In this document: in pieces, positions 34,960 to 42,542 of the stretch
Layout of the letters: the number at the start of each line of letters is the position of its first letter
How positions within the stretch are numbered: the first letter of the stretch is position 1
Origin: Micromonospora echinospora
GTDB taxonomy: Bacteria > Actinomycetota > Actinomycetes > Mycobacteriales > Micromonosporaceae
Length of the DNA stretch: 64,000 bases
NCBI RefSeq assembly: GCF_014203425.1
Contig: NZ_JACHJC010000001.1
Location: 7,061,867-7,125,866, forward strand
Direction: 5' to 3'
Notes under the pieces: model-generated
Database searches by the model: none
What the model was told of the DNA's origin: nothing
What the model saw: the letters and a program-made list of their open reading frames with translations, nothing else
Translations under genes and position numbers: made by a program

Positions 34960-35475
34960 ATGACCAGCGCGCCCACCACGACCATCGTTCGCCGGGTCCG
35001 GCCGACCGACGCCGCCCGGATGCGGGCGCTGCGGCTGGAGATGCTGGCCGACTCCCCGCTGGCCTTCCTGGAGACGGTGGCCGAGGCCGCCGCCCGGCCG
35101 CACGCGGAGTTCGCGGCCCGGATCGCGGGCGTCTCCCGGGGCGACCACACCGCCCAGTTCGTGGCCGATCCGGGCGGCCGGCTGGTCGGCCACGCCGGTG
35201 GTACGGCCGCACCGGACGAGCCGGGCCTGACGCTCGTCTACGCGGTCTACGTGACGCCGGCCCGACGGGGCAGCGGCCTGCTCGCGGCGCTCGTCGACGA
35301 GGTGTCGGCCTGGTCGCGCGCCTGCGGACGGCCCGAGCTGATGATGGAGGTGGTGGTCGGCAACGACCGCGCCTACCGGGCCTACCAGAAGCTGGGCTTC
35401 GTGGACACCGGGGTACGGGTGCCGCACCCCCGGATCCCCCGCCTGTACGAACTCCAGATGCGCCGCCCCGCGTGA
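34960..35475 (+). CDS. GNAT family N-acetyltransferase
   Basis: 171 residues. The N-terminal strand and helix ([24 protein letters not shown]) and the acetyl-CoA loop [19 protein letters not shown] are typical, as is the last strand [17 protein letters not shown]. It resembles small-molecule or protein acetyltransferases of the RimJ-like group without allowing a specific substrate. ATG 34960 is used; an upstream frame of 31 residues lacks similarity. A dispersed repeat follows 20 bases after the stop. Confidence 0.88.
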   Translation: MTSAPTTTIVRRVRPTDAARMRALRLEMLADSPLAFLETVAEAAARPHAEFAARIAGVSRGDHTAQFVADPGGRLVGHAGGTAAPDEPGLTLVYAVYVTPARRGSGLLAALVDEVSAWSRACGRPELMMEVVVGNDRAYRAYQKLGFVDTGVRVPHPRIPRLYELQMRRPA

Positions 35476-35495
35476 GGCGCCGACCGGGCGCAGCT

Positions 35496-35547
35496 GTTAA
35501 AAGGGGGCCCCTCCTCTACCGGAGGCGTTAAGAAGGGGCCCCTCCTT
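35496..35547 (+). repeat. Dispersed GTTAA/GGGGCCCC repeat, copy 2
   Basis: Begins GTTAAAAGGGGGCCCCTCCT, has the CTCTACCGGAGGCGTTAAG core and ends GGGGCCCCTCCTT, one base before the paaN stop codon. It fills the convergent gap between the GNAT and paaN genes. Confidence 0.88.
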
Positions 35548-37221
35548 TCAGGAGTGGCGGCGGCTCTGGACGATGCGGAACCGGTTCGCCACGTACGCGC
35601 CGTCGGTGAGCGCCGAGTTGGCCGCCGCGTTCGCGCCCGAGCCGTGGAAGTCGGAGAACGCAGCCGACTGGTTGACGAACACCCCGCCGGTGAGGTTGCA
35701 GGACAGGTGCACGCCCGCGTCGATGGCCGCCTTCTCCGCCTCGTCCAGCACCGCCTCGTCGGTGGAGTAGACGCCCGCGGTCAGCGCGCCCTTCTCGCCC
35801 ACCGTCTCGCGCAGGATGCGCAGGCTGTGCTCGGTCGAGTCGGTCGCGATGGCGAACGAGATCGGCCCGAACCACTCCCGCGAGTAGGTGGCGGTGTCGG
35901 CCGCGTCCAGCTTCACCACCGTCGGCGTACGCACCACCGCGCCGGGGAAGGACGGGTGCTCGACGACGCGCGACTCCAGCACCGGCTCGCCGACCTTGGT
36001 GACCTCGTCCAGCCGCTCCAGCACGCCGTCGTTGACGATCGCGCCGGTCAGCTCGACGCCCCGGGCCGGGTCGGCGGTGAGCTTGGCGACCGCGCCCGCG
36101 ATCCCGGCGGCCACCTCGTCGAAGCTCTTGTGCCCCTGGTCGGTGGCGATGCCGTCGCGCGGGATCAGCAGGTTCTGCGAGGTGGTGCACATCTGGCCGC
36201 TGTAGAGCGTGAGCGTGAAGCCCAGATTGCGGCAGAGCCCGGCGAAGTCGTCGGTGGAGTCGATCACCACCGTGTTCAGGCCGGCCTTCTCGGTGTAGAC
36301 GGCCGCCTGCCGGGCGTTCGCCTCCAGCCAGTCGCCGTACTCGGTGGAGCCGGTGAAGTCGACGATCTTCACGGCCGGGTCCAGGGCCAGCGTGGTGGCG
36401 AGCTTCTCGCCGGGTCCCTCGGGCGCGAGCTGCACCAGGTTCGGGTCGAACCCGGCCTCGGCGAGCACCTCGCGGGCGTACTTCACGGTGACCGCCAGCG
36501 GCAGCACCGCGCGCGGGTGCGGCTTCACCACCACCGGGTTGCCGGTGGCCAGCGAGGCGAACAGGCCGGGGTACGAGTTCCAGGTGGGGAACGTGTTGCA
36601 GCCGATGACCAGCGCGACCCCGCGCGGCACCACGTGGAACGTCTTGGTCATCCGCAGCGGGTCGCCCTTGCCGGCGGCCTTCTCCCAGCCGGCGGTCCCC
36701 GGGTGGCGGGTCATCTCGGCGTACGCGTAGGCGACCGCCTCCAGGGCGCGGTCCAGCGCGTGCGCGCCACCGGCCTGGAACGCCATCACGAACGCCTGGC
36801 CGCTGGTGAACTGCACCGCGTTCGCCAGCTCGAAGATGTTCCCGTGCAGCCGGGCGAGGATCTCCAGGCAGACGCCCACCCGGGCCTGCGGGCCGGCGTC
36901 GCGCCAGGCGGGCAGCGCGGCGCTCGCGGCGGACACCAGCTGGTCGGCGCTCGCGTGCGGGTAGCGCACGTCCAGCGCCACGCCGAACGGGCTGACCTCG
37001 GTCGCCACGGTGGTGCCGTCACCGGCCTGGTCCAGCGGGAAGTCGCCGCCCAGGTACGCCTCGAAGGCGGCCTTGCCGTCGGCGGCGGCGGTCTCGCCGT
37101 ACACCCGGGGGCTGGGCGACTCGGGGTAGGCCGACCAGTACCCGCGCTCCGCGATGGCGGTCAGCGCCCGGTCGAGGGTCTCGCGGTGCCTGTCGTACAG
37201 GGGGTGCGGGGTCTCCGTCAT
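35548..37221 (-). CDS. paaN: Phenylacetic acid degradation protein PaaN (aldehyde dehydrogenase family)
   Basis: 557-residue aldehyde dehydrogenase-fold protein. The TIGR02288-type features are present: PLYDRHRETLDRALTAIAERGYWSAYPE at the start, VIGCNTFPTWNSYPGLFASLATGN and FTGSTEYGDWLEANA, with a catalytic region LYSGQMCTTSQNLLIP. Enzymes of this group oxidise the ring-opened intermediate of the CoA-dependent phenylacetate pathway. None of paaABCDE, paaG or paaK is in the window, so it stands apart from any cluster. ATG 37221 chosen. A repeat abuts its 3' end. Confidence 0.9.
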   Translation of the reverse strand: MTETPHPLYDRHRETLDRALTAIAERGYWSAYPESPSPRVYGETAAADGKAAFEAYLGGDFPLDQAGDGTTVATEVSPFGVALDVRYPHASADQLVSAASAALPAWRDAGPQARVGVCLEILARLHGNIFELANAVQFTSGQAFVMAFQAGGAHALDRALEAVAYAYAEMTRHPGTAGWEKAAGKGDPLRMTKTFHVVPRGVALVIGCNTFPTWNSYPGLFASLATGNPVVVKPHPRAVLPLAVTVKYAREVLAEAGFDPNLVQLAPEGPGEKLATTLALDPAVKIVDFTGSTEYGDWLEANARQAAVYTEKAGLNTVVIDSTDDFAGLCRNLGFTLTLYSGQMCTTSQNLLIPRDGIATDQGHKSFDEVAAGIAGAVAKLTADPARGVELTGAIVNDGVLERLDEVTKVGEPVLESRVVEHPSFPGAVVRTPTVVKLDAADTATYSREWFGPISFAIATDSTEHSLRILRETVGEKGALTAGVYSTDEAVLDEAEKAAIDAGVHLSCNLTGGVFVNQSAAFSDFHGSGANAAANSALTDGAYVANRFRIVQSRRHS

Positions 37222-37272
37222 GCCGCCATCATGCAACAGTCAGGCACCAGATCAGTAGGGGCGTGTCACAAC

Positions 37273-38292
37273 TCAGATCGTCAGCTGCCAGTCGACGGAA
37301 CCGGCGGCGGGGCGGAAGCCGAGCCGCTCGTTGATCGCGATCATGTGGCGGTTCGCCGCCGCGTTCCAGGTGTCGACGGCCCGCAACGCCGGTTCGTGCG
37401 CCAGCACGTACGCGAGGTTTCCGGCCTTGCAGAGCAGGCCGAGCCGGTGGCCGCGGTGGTCGGGGTCGACGAGGGTGATCTCCTGCCAGGCGTGGTCGGT
37501 GCTGCCCGCGTCCAGGCCGAGCTGGGTCCAGCCGACCAGCCTGCCGGTCGCCTCGTGCACCACGCCGGTGTTGTACCGGCGTACGCCCCGGGCATCAAGC
37601 GCCCGCTCCGCGTCCCGCACCCGCGCCGCGTCCATCTGCTCCGGCTCCCAGTCCAGCTCACCCATCGGCGCGTCGAGCAGCAGCCGGCCCTGGAGGTAGG
37701 CGACGTCCGCGACGTACTCCTCGGGGGTGTGGTCGCGCCACCGCACCGGCCGGTAACCGGTGGCCGCGGCGCGGGCCTCGGCCAGCAGCGCGCCCAGCTG
37801 GTCGCGGTCGAGCCCGGTCACGTCGAGGCGGCGGCGGACGTCGGCCAGCGCCGGTTTGGCGCCCAGGGCGGCGGCGAACGCGGCGCCAGGGAAGACCCGG
37901 TCCTCCTCGCCGGGCAGCGCGGCGGTGGTCGAGCCGACAAGGCGTTTGCCGCCGTGCTCGCGGAGCAGCCGCACGCCGTGCTCGTGCAGCACGCGGCCGA
38001 TGCCGCGCCGCCGGTACGCCGGGTCGACGGTCAGTTCGACGGTCGCGTTCTCGGTGTTCTCGATCGTGTGCAGGTGCAGCCGGAGCCAGCCCACCGGCAG
38101 GCCGTTCAGGCGGGCGACGAGCCAGCGTCCCTCGATGCCGGGCATCGGGTGCGACAGCGGCGCCTCGAACCGCCGCCGGCAGGGGGCGGGCAGGTCCGGC
38201 TCGTCGACGGCCTGGGCGGCGCACGCGACCCGGTACACCGCGTCGAGCGTCGGCCGGTCGGCCGGATCCAGCGGTGTCACGGTCGGCGTCAT
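37273..38292 (-). CDS. Two-domain GNAT acetyltransferase
   Basis: 339 residues with two GNAT halves: the first has VELTVDPAYRRRGIGRVLHEHGVRL (acetyl-CoA loop), the second has ITLVDPDHRGHRLGLLCKAGNLAYVL and ends in AANRHMIAINERLGFRPAA. Such double GNATs are frequent in actinobacteria and mostly uncharacterised. ATG 38292 is chosen; the frame upstream crosses a hairpin and an RNA-like region and is not part of the protein. It lies 27 bases downstream of a candidate RNA gene and could be read through from it. Confidence 0.85.
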   Translation of the reverse strand: MTPTVTPLDPADRPTLDAVYRVACAAQAVDEPDLPAPCRRRFEAPLSHPMPGIEGRWLVARLNGLPVGWLRLHLHTIENTENATVELTVDPAYRRRGIGRVLHEHGVRLLREHGGKRLVGSTTAALPGEEDRVFPGAAFAAALGAKPALADVRRRLDVTGLDRDQLGALLAEARAAATGYRPVRWRDHTPEEYVADVAYLQGRLLLDAPMGELDWEPEQMDAARVRDAERALDARGVRRYNTGVVHEATGRLVGWTQLGLDAGSTDHAWQEITLVDPDHRGHRLGLLCKAGNLAYVLAHEPALRAVDTWNAAANRHMIAINERLGFRPAAGSVDWQLTI

Positions 38293-38318
38293 GTCACCCA
38301 GGGTGCGCCGGAGACAGC

Positions 38319-38349
38319 GAAGAGGCCAGCGGTTTCCGCTGGCCTCTTC
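38319..38349 (-). terminator. Perfect 14-bp hairpin terminator with a three-base loop
   Basis: GAAGAGGCCAGCGG (38319-38332) pairs without mismatch to CCGCTGGCCTCTTC (38336-38349). In the minus-strand reading it ends the RNA gene described next; it lies 27 bases before the GNAT start. Confidence 0.9.
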
Positions 38350-38436
38350 GGACGTTGGTCGGGAGGGACGTCCGCACAACGCCTCCGGCGTTGGGTCGCA
38401 AGAACTTGAAAAGTCTCCGGCGGATGCCCTCCCGCA
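38319..38436 (-). ncRNA. Candidate structured small RNA (about 118 nt), new to me
   Basis: On the minus strand a -35/-10 promoter ends just before this segment, and it closes with a perfect terminator hairpin. The body folds as a multi-branch RNA: a long P1 (38427-38434 with 38360-38367, continued by 38420-38426 with 38369-38375 after one bulged base), a 7-bp triloop hairpin (38377-38393) and a 4-bp hairpin (38404-38414). No protein frame across it is convincing. It sits between thrC and a GNAT gene. I do not recognise the family; an attenuated leader for the GNAT gene is the alternative. Confidence 0.65.
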
Positions 38437-38442
38437 CGAAGC

Positions 38443-38471
38443 ATCTTGCGCCGTCCGGTTCCTGCCGTCAA
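38443..38471 (-). promoter_or_regulatory. Promoter of the candidate RNA
   Basis: TTGACG (38466-38471) and CAAGAT (38443-38448) on the minus strand with a 17-base spacer. The expected start falls near 38436, at the first bases of the P1 stem. Confidence 0.65.
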
Positions 38472-38589
38472 GTCCTTGAGGGTGGCTTTCTGGCACTCAC
38501 CGCACATCACCGGTTACCCACCGGTCTCCCCCGATCCCCCACTCGGGCGAGCCGCGCATCCCCCACCCGGCCGAGGTGCCGGTTCCGGG

Positions 38590-39879
38590 TCAGGACAGCA
38601 GGTCGGCGTCCCGGGCGGCGCGCAGGGACGGCTTGATGCGGTGGGTGGGCCCGACCTGCGCGGCCACCGCGTCGAGCGTCTTCAGGCCCTCGCCGGTGTT
38701 GAACACGACAGTCTCGGCGGACGGGTCGAGCCGGCCCGACTCGACCAGCTTGCGCAGCACCGCGACCGTCACGCCGCCCGCCGTCTCGGCGAACACCCCG
38801 GTGGTACGGGCGAGCAGCCGGATGCCGTCACGGATCTCGTCGTCGTCGGCGTAGTCCATCCAGCCGCCGGTGCGCCGCACCGCCTCCAGCGCGTACAGCC
38901 CGGCTGCCGGGTCGCCGATGTTCAGCGACTTGGCGATGCCGGTCGGCTTGACCGGCGTGATCGTGTCGGTGTCGCCGTGCAGCGCGGTGGCGATCGGGTT
39001 GCAGCCGGCCGACTGCGCGCCGAACACCTTCCAGCCGCCGGCCGGTGCCTCGACCAGCCCGATCTCGACCAGCTCGGTGAACGCCTTGTCGATCTTGGTG
39101 AGCAGCTCGCCGCTGGCCATCGGGATGACCACCTGGGCCGGGATCCGCCAGCCGAGCTGCTCGGCCACCTCGTAGCCGAGCGTCTTGGAACCCTCCGCGT
39201 AGTAGGGCCGGACGTTCACGTTGACGAACGCGGTGTCCTCGAACTCGTCGGTCTCCACCAGCTCGCCGCAGAGCCGGTTAACGTCGTCGTACGAGCCGTC
39301 GATGGCGACCAGGTCACCGCCGTAGACAGCGGTGGTGACGACCTTGCCCTGCTCCAGGTCGCCGGGGATGAAGACGATCGACGGCACCCCGGCCCGGGCC
39401 GCGTGCGCGGCGACGGAGTTGGCGAGGTTGCCGGTCGACGCGCAGGCGTACCGGGTGAAGCCGAGCTGCCGGGCCGCGGTGAGCGCCACCGAGACGACCC
39501 GGTCCTTGAACGAGTGGGTGGGGTTCGCGCTGTCGTCCTTCACCCAGAGCGGGGCGCTGAGCCCCAGCTCGGCGGCGAGGTGCGGGGCGGCGACGAGCGG
39601 GGTCAACCCCGGGTCGAGCGTGACCCGGGTGGCCGGGTCCTGACCGGCCGGCAGCAGGGCCGCGTACCGCCAGATGTTGGCCGGGCCGGCCTCGATCTGC
39701 TCACGGGTGACGGCGGCCAGCGCGGCGGTGTCGTAGTCGACCTCCAGCGGCCCGAAACACTCGTAGCAGGCGTGCTGGGCGGCCAGCGGGTAGCGCGCCG
39801 AACAGGCACGGCAGACCAGGGCGCGGGCCGGGCTGAGGGTGGTGTCGATGCCGGTTTCGGCGGGAAGCGTCGACGTCAT
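38590..39879 (-). CDS. thrC: Threonine synthase
   Basis: 429-residue PLP enzyme converting O-phosphohomoserine to threonine. An N-terminal zinc ribbon holds Cys23, Cys26, Cys38 and Cys41 (CRAC and CYEC); the PLP lysine is Lys125 in HSFKDRVV; ASTGNLANSVAAHAARAG and the C-terminal TVVFNTGEGLK follow. It is a stand-alone copy without thrA or thrB. A SAM-I riboswitch lies in its leader, linking its expression to methionine/SAM status, since phosphohomoserine is at the branch to methionine. The N-terminal zinc ribbon is an extension not present in all ThrC. Confidence 0.95.
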   Translation of the reverse strand: MTSTLPAETGIDTTLSPARALVCRACSARYPLAAQHACYECFGPLEVDYDTAALAAVTREQIEAGPANIWRYAALLPAGQDPATRVTLDPGLTPLVAAPHLAAELGLSAPLWVKDDSANPTHSFKDRVVSVALTAARQLGFTRYACASTGNLANSVAAHAARAGVPSIVFIPGDLEQGKVVTTAVYGGDLVAIDGSYDDVNRLCGELVETDEFEDTAFVNVNVRPYYAEGSKTLGYEVAEQLGWRIPAQVVIPMASGELLTKIDKAFTELVEIGLVEAPAGGWKVFGAQSAGCNPIATALHGDTDTITPVKPTGIAKSLNIGDPAAGLYALEAVRRTGGWMDYADDDEIRDGIRLLARTTGVFAETAGGVTVAVLRKLVESGRLDPSAETVVFNTGEGLKTLDAVAAQVGPTHRIKPSLRAARDADLLS

Positions 39880-39890
39880 GTCGAGGATTT

Positions 39891-40025
39891 CCTCTCATCT
39901 TTCCCCGCATCGCCGGGTGCGGCGGGGACGGAATTGGCACCTGCCCGCTGTCGCTCGTCGTCGAGCGTGCGGGTGGTTGCCGGGGCGTCGTCGGGCCGTA
40001 TCCCTCAGCCCCTCTGGATGAGGTA
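39891..40025 (-). ncRNA. SAM-I (S-box) riboswitch
   Basis: Read on the minus strand: CCTCATCCAGAGG, then GGCTGAGGGATACGGCCCGA, ACGCCCCGGCAACCACC, a variable arm, AGGTGCCAATTCCGTCCCC and the closing GGGGAAAGATGAG. P1 pairs CTCATC (40018-40023) with GATGAG (39894-39899). These are the conserved S-box elements. The aptamer ends 12-15 bases before the thrC start, so it probably controls ribosome access directly. Confidence 0.95.
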
Positions 40026-40030
40026 TTCAG

Positions 40031-40285
40031 TTGTGCCGCCGAGTCTATGCGCTGCTCACGGGCGCGCCACCTCGGGATCCCACGCTGTGGGCCGGCTCGA
40101 CGTCCGACCACCGCGGCCGGTTCCACCACCGCGGGCCGGTCCACCACCGCGAGCGGCTGCGGCGCCGTCGTGGTCACCGCCGCCGAGCGGGTACGGGTGA
40201 CGAGGTTCGCGGCCGCGACGAGCTGGACCGCCTCTACCCGGGCCTGCTCGATGCCGTCCTCACGGCGCCCGCCCGGCCGGAATGA
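40031..40285 (+). CDS. Doubtful small ORF (84 aa, His/Arg-rich)
   Basis: A TTG-started frame whose middle is a HRGRFHHRGPVHHRERLRRR stretch and whose end (DELDRLYPGLLDAVLTAP) has more protein-like composition. Third-position GC is clearly lower than in neighbouring genes, and no ribosome site precedes it. It may be chance, or only the 3' part may be coding. The surrounding 300 bases between the SAM-I riboswitch and the lipoprotein gene hold nothing else I can identify. Confidence 0.25.
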   Translation: MCRRVYALLTGAPPRDPTLWAGSTSDHRGRFHHRGPVHHRERLRRRRGHRRRAGTGDEVRGRDELDRLYPGLLDAVLTAPARPE

Positions 40286-40327
40286 TCAGCGCCCCAGCCG
40301 CTCCCGGCGGGGTGACATGATCGCCTG

Positions 40328-40969
40328 ATGCGGAAGGCGGCGGCCCGGATCGGGCTCCTCACCGGCGCGACGCTGCTCGCCGGCTGCGCCACGGCGCCGG
40401 CCCCTGTCGACGGGCTGCCGTCGGTGCCGCCCCGGCCCGGCGCCGAGGCCGCCCCGCCCACCACCGCCGCCTGCTCCCCGGAGGGCATCCGGATCACCGG
40501 GCTCGGGGTGAGCGCGGCGATGGGGCTGCGCGCGATGGGCCTGGACCTGGTCAACTGCGGCGATCGCCCGTACGAGCTGCGCGGCTATCCGGCGGTCGCG
40601 CTCCGGGACGCCGACGGGGACGCGATCCCGGTACGGATCATCCCGGGCGCCGCGCCGATCACCTCCGGCTTCGACGACCCGCCCACCCGGATCGTGCTGG
40701 CGCCGGGCGAACGGGCCGGCGCGGCGCTGATCTGGCGCAACCTCGTCACCGACGCGACAGTGGTGGCCACGGCGGGCACGGAGCTAGACGTCGCCCCGTC
40801 GACCGGCCGGCCGGCGTACCCGGTCGCGCTGGACGGGCCGATCGACCTCGGGAACACCGGTCGGCTCGGCGTCAGCGCCTGGAAGCGCCGCGACAGCGCC
40901 CCGGCGACGCAGGCGCCCCAGCCGTCCGATCCACCGGCCCCCTCGACCTCGCCGGTCAACCCGCTCTGA
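40328..40969 (+). CDS. DUF4232 lipoprotein
   Basis: 213 residues. A short type II signal peptide ends at LLAGC (Cys about residue 20). The mature part begins with a Pro-rich linker, then the DUF4232 beta-domain: CSPEGIRITGLGVSAAMGLRAMGLDLVNCGDRPYELRG split here by family convention, VVLAPGERAGAALIWRN-like strand, and a Pro/Ser tail. DUF4232 proteins are secreted actinobacterial proteins of unknown function. A strong hairpin follows the stop, convergent with DoxX. Confidence 0.83.
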   Translation: MRKAAARIGLLTGATLLAGCATAPAPVDGLPSVPPRPGAEAAPPTTAACSPEGIRITGLGVSAAMGLRAMGLDLVNCGDRPYELRGYPAVALRDADGDAIPVRIIPGAAPITSGFDDPPTRIVLAPGERAGAALIWRNLVTDATVVATAGTELDVAPSTGRPAYPVALDGPIDLGNTGRLGVSAWKRRDSAPATQAPQPSDPPAPSTSPVNPL

Positions 40970-40973
40970 CGCC

Positions 40974-41021
40974 GATCGTGGCACGGGACGGCCCTTCGGG
41001 GGCCGCTCCCGCACCACGATC
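40974..41021. terminator. Bidirectional hairpin terminator
   Basis: GATCGTGG (40974-40981) pairs with CCACGATC (41014-41021); inside, a GGGA...TCCC and GGCCC/GGGCC stem closes on a TTCG loop. It separates the convergent lipoprotein and DoxX genes. Confidence 0.8.
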
Positions 41022-41033
41022 TCGCCGCGCGGG

Positions 41034-41483
41034 TCAGACCGGGACCGAGGCGGGCGACGCGGGGGCGGACTCGGCCGGGGCGGCGCGGCGACGGGCGAGC
41101 AGCGCGTCCAGCGCCCAGTTTCCCGGGCCGAGCACGGCGACCAGCAGGAACGACCAGCAGAAGAGCGCGGCCAGCTCGCCGCCGTTCTCCAACGGCAGCA
41201 GTTGTTGCGGCTGGTGCACCACGAAGTACGCGTACGCCATCGAGCCGGAGGCGAGCAGCGCGGCCGGACGGGTGAGCAGGCCGACGAGCACCAGCACGCC
41301 GCAGACGAGCTGGATCAGGGCCGCCCACCAACCGGGCCAGGTGCCGAGCGGGATGGCCTCGCCGGAGCCCCGGTTGCCGCCGAAGACGCCGAATATCGAC
41401 GCCGCGCCGTGGCATAGGAACAGCACCCCCACAACCACGCGGAACAGGGACAGGACAGGGCCGCTGAGCTGGGTCGGAATCAT
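41034..41483 (-). CDS. DoxX family membrane protein
   Basis: 149 residues, four membrane helices. LFRVVVGVLFLCHGAASIFG opens the domain; LVCGVLVLVGLLTRPAALLASGSMAYAYF and ALFCWSFLLVAVLGPGNWALD follow, the usual DoxX order. Members take part in thiosulfate oxidation, or, in mycobacteria, oxidative-stress complexes. AGGAGG lies six bases before the ATG at 41483. Two palindromic operator-like sites precede it, so it is probably a single-gene unit under repressor control. Confidence 0.9.
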   Translation of the reverse strand: MIPTQLSGPVLSLFRVVVGVLFLCHGAASIFGVFGGNRGSGEAIPLGTWPGWWAALIQLVCGVLVLVGLLTRPAALLASGSMAYAYFVVHQPQQLLPLENGGELAALFCWSFLLVAVLGPGNWALDALLARRRAAPAESAPASPASVPV

Positions 41484-41535
41484 GTGTGACCTCCTGGGGC
41501 GAGTGCTTGACGGCTCCAGGATGGCGATCACACGT

Positions 41536-41551
41536 ATCGATGTTAATCGAT
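41536..41551 (-). promoter_or_regulatory. ATCGAT-N4-ATCGAT inverted repeat upstream of doxX
   Basis: ATCGAT (41536-41541), GTTA, ATCGAT (41546-41551). It resembles LacI-family half sites and overlaps a possible -10 region for the DoxX gene. Confidence 0.5.
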
Positions 41552-41575
41552 TTCTTTGCAGGCGGGACAATTGCT

Positions 41576-41589
41576 TGGGAACGCTCCCA
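41576..41589 (-). promoter_or_regulatory. TGGGAACGCTCCCA palindrome, CebR-like LacI operator
   Basis: The 14-mer differs by one base from TGGGAGCGCTCCCA, the operator bound by CebR-type LacI repressors in actinobacteria. It lies 93 bases upstream of the DoxX start. No LacI gene is in the window, so the regulator would act in trans. Confidence 0.6.
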
Positions 41590-41633
41590 TGATATGGGCG
41601 GACGCGCCAACGTGGGTACCCCCGCCGGTGACC

Positions 41634-42542
41634 TCAGCTGGTGATGTCCTTGCGGGTGAAGCGCCAGAAGGCCAGGCTCCAGAACAACGTGGCGTAGACG
41701 ATTGCCGAGAACGCGCCCTTGACAACGTCATCGGTCTGCATCGGCGAGGACAGCAACCCCAGCCAGGCGCTGCTGTAGTGGGTGGGCAGCAGGTTCCGCA
41801 GGCCGCCCAGCGCGGTGATCTGGTCCAGGATGCTGGAGAGGATCCAGAGCAGCACCGCGCCGCCGACCGCGCCGAGCGCGGCATCGGTGGTCACCGACAG
41901 CAGGAACGCCAGCCCGGCCACCACCAGCAGCACCACCGCCAGGTACCCGAGCACCCCGAGCAGCCGCAGCAACCCGTCGGCCGGGGCCAGCTCGGCCGAG
42001 ACCTGGCTGCTCAGCGGCTTCCAGCCGTACCGCAGCGTGCCGGCCAGCAGCGCGGTGCCGGCCAGCAACAGCAGCGCCAGCCCGGAGTACGCGAGCGCGA
42101 CGACCAGCTTCACCGCGAGCAGCCGGGCCCGGGGCACCGGTACGGCCAGCAGGTAGCGCAGGCTGCCCCAGCTCGCCTCGCTGGCCACCGTGTCGCCGCA
42201 GAACAACGCCACCACCACGACCAGCAGGAACGACGCGGAGACCAGGATCGAGAACAGGGTGAAGTTGAGCCCGCCCGACGTGGCCAGGTCGGCCAGGCTG
42301 GAGAACTCGCCCCGCCCGCCGCGGTCGTCGTCCCCGGAGTCGAACTGGAACGCCACCAGGATGATCAGCGGCAGCAGCACCATGAACCCCAGCGCGAGCT
42401 GGGTACGCCGGCGTGACGCCTGCCGCCGGAACTCCGCGGCGAACGGAAGCGTCGCCGAGGGCCGGTAACCGGCCGCCGCACCGCCCGCGCCGGGCCCGGA
42501 CGCGCCACCACCAGGCGACGATGCCACAGACGAACCCGCCAT
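41634..42542 (-). CDS. ABC transporter permease, partner of the hydrolase-ATPase fusion
   Basis: 302 residues with six hydrophobic segments (QLALGFMVLLPLIILVAF, ILVSASFLLVVVVALFCGD, LVVALAYSGLALLLLAGT, LGVLGYLAVVLLVVAGLAFLL among them) in the ABC-2 export permease pattern, with a polar N-terminal Gly/Ala/Ser-rich stretch. The family motif DTVASEASWGSLRYLLAVPVPR is clear. Its ATG overlaps the upstream fusion gene's stop codon by one base, so the two are co-translated and form one exporter. Cargo unknown. Confidence 0.88.
   Translation of the reverse strand: MAGSSVASSPGGGASGPGAGGAAAGYRPSATLPFAAEFRRQASRRRTQLALGFMVLLPLIILVAFQFDSGDDDRGGRGEFSSLADLATSGGLNFTLFSILVSASFLLVVVVALFCGDTVASEASWGSLRYLLAVPVPRARLLAVKLVVALAYSGLALLLLAGTALLAGTLRYGWKPLSSQVSAELAPADGLLRLLGVLGYLAVVLLVVAGLAFLLSVTTDAALGAVGGAVLLWILSSILDQITALGGLRNLLPTHYSSAWLGLLSSPMQTDDVVKGAFSAIVYATLFWSLAFWRFTRKDITS

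Noticed and set aside
38289..38510. A small minus-strand protein beginning MMCGECQKATLKD over the candidate RNA
   Set aside because: It runs through the terminator hairpin, lacks a ribosome site, and begins upstream of the apparent transcription start.
38491..38510. A TGGCACTCACCG string identical to the beginning of the groEL CIRCE
   Set aside because: The second arm GAGTGCCA is missing, so it is not a CIRCE element.
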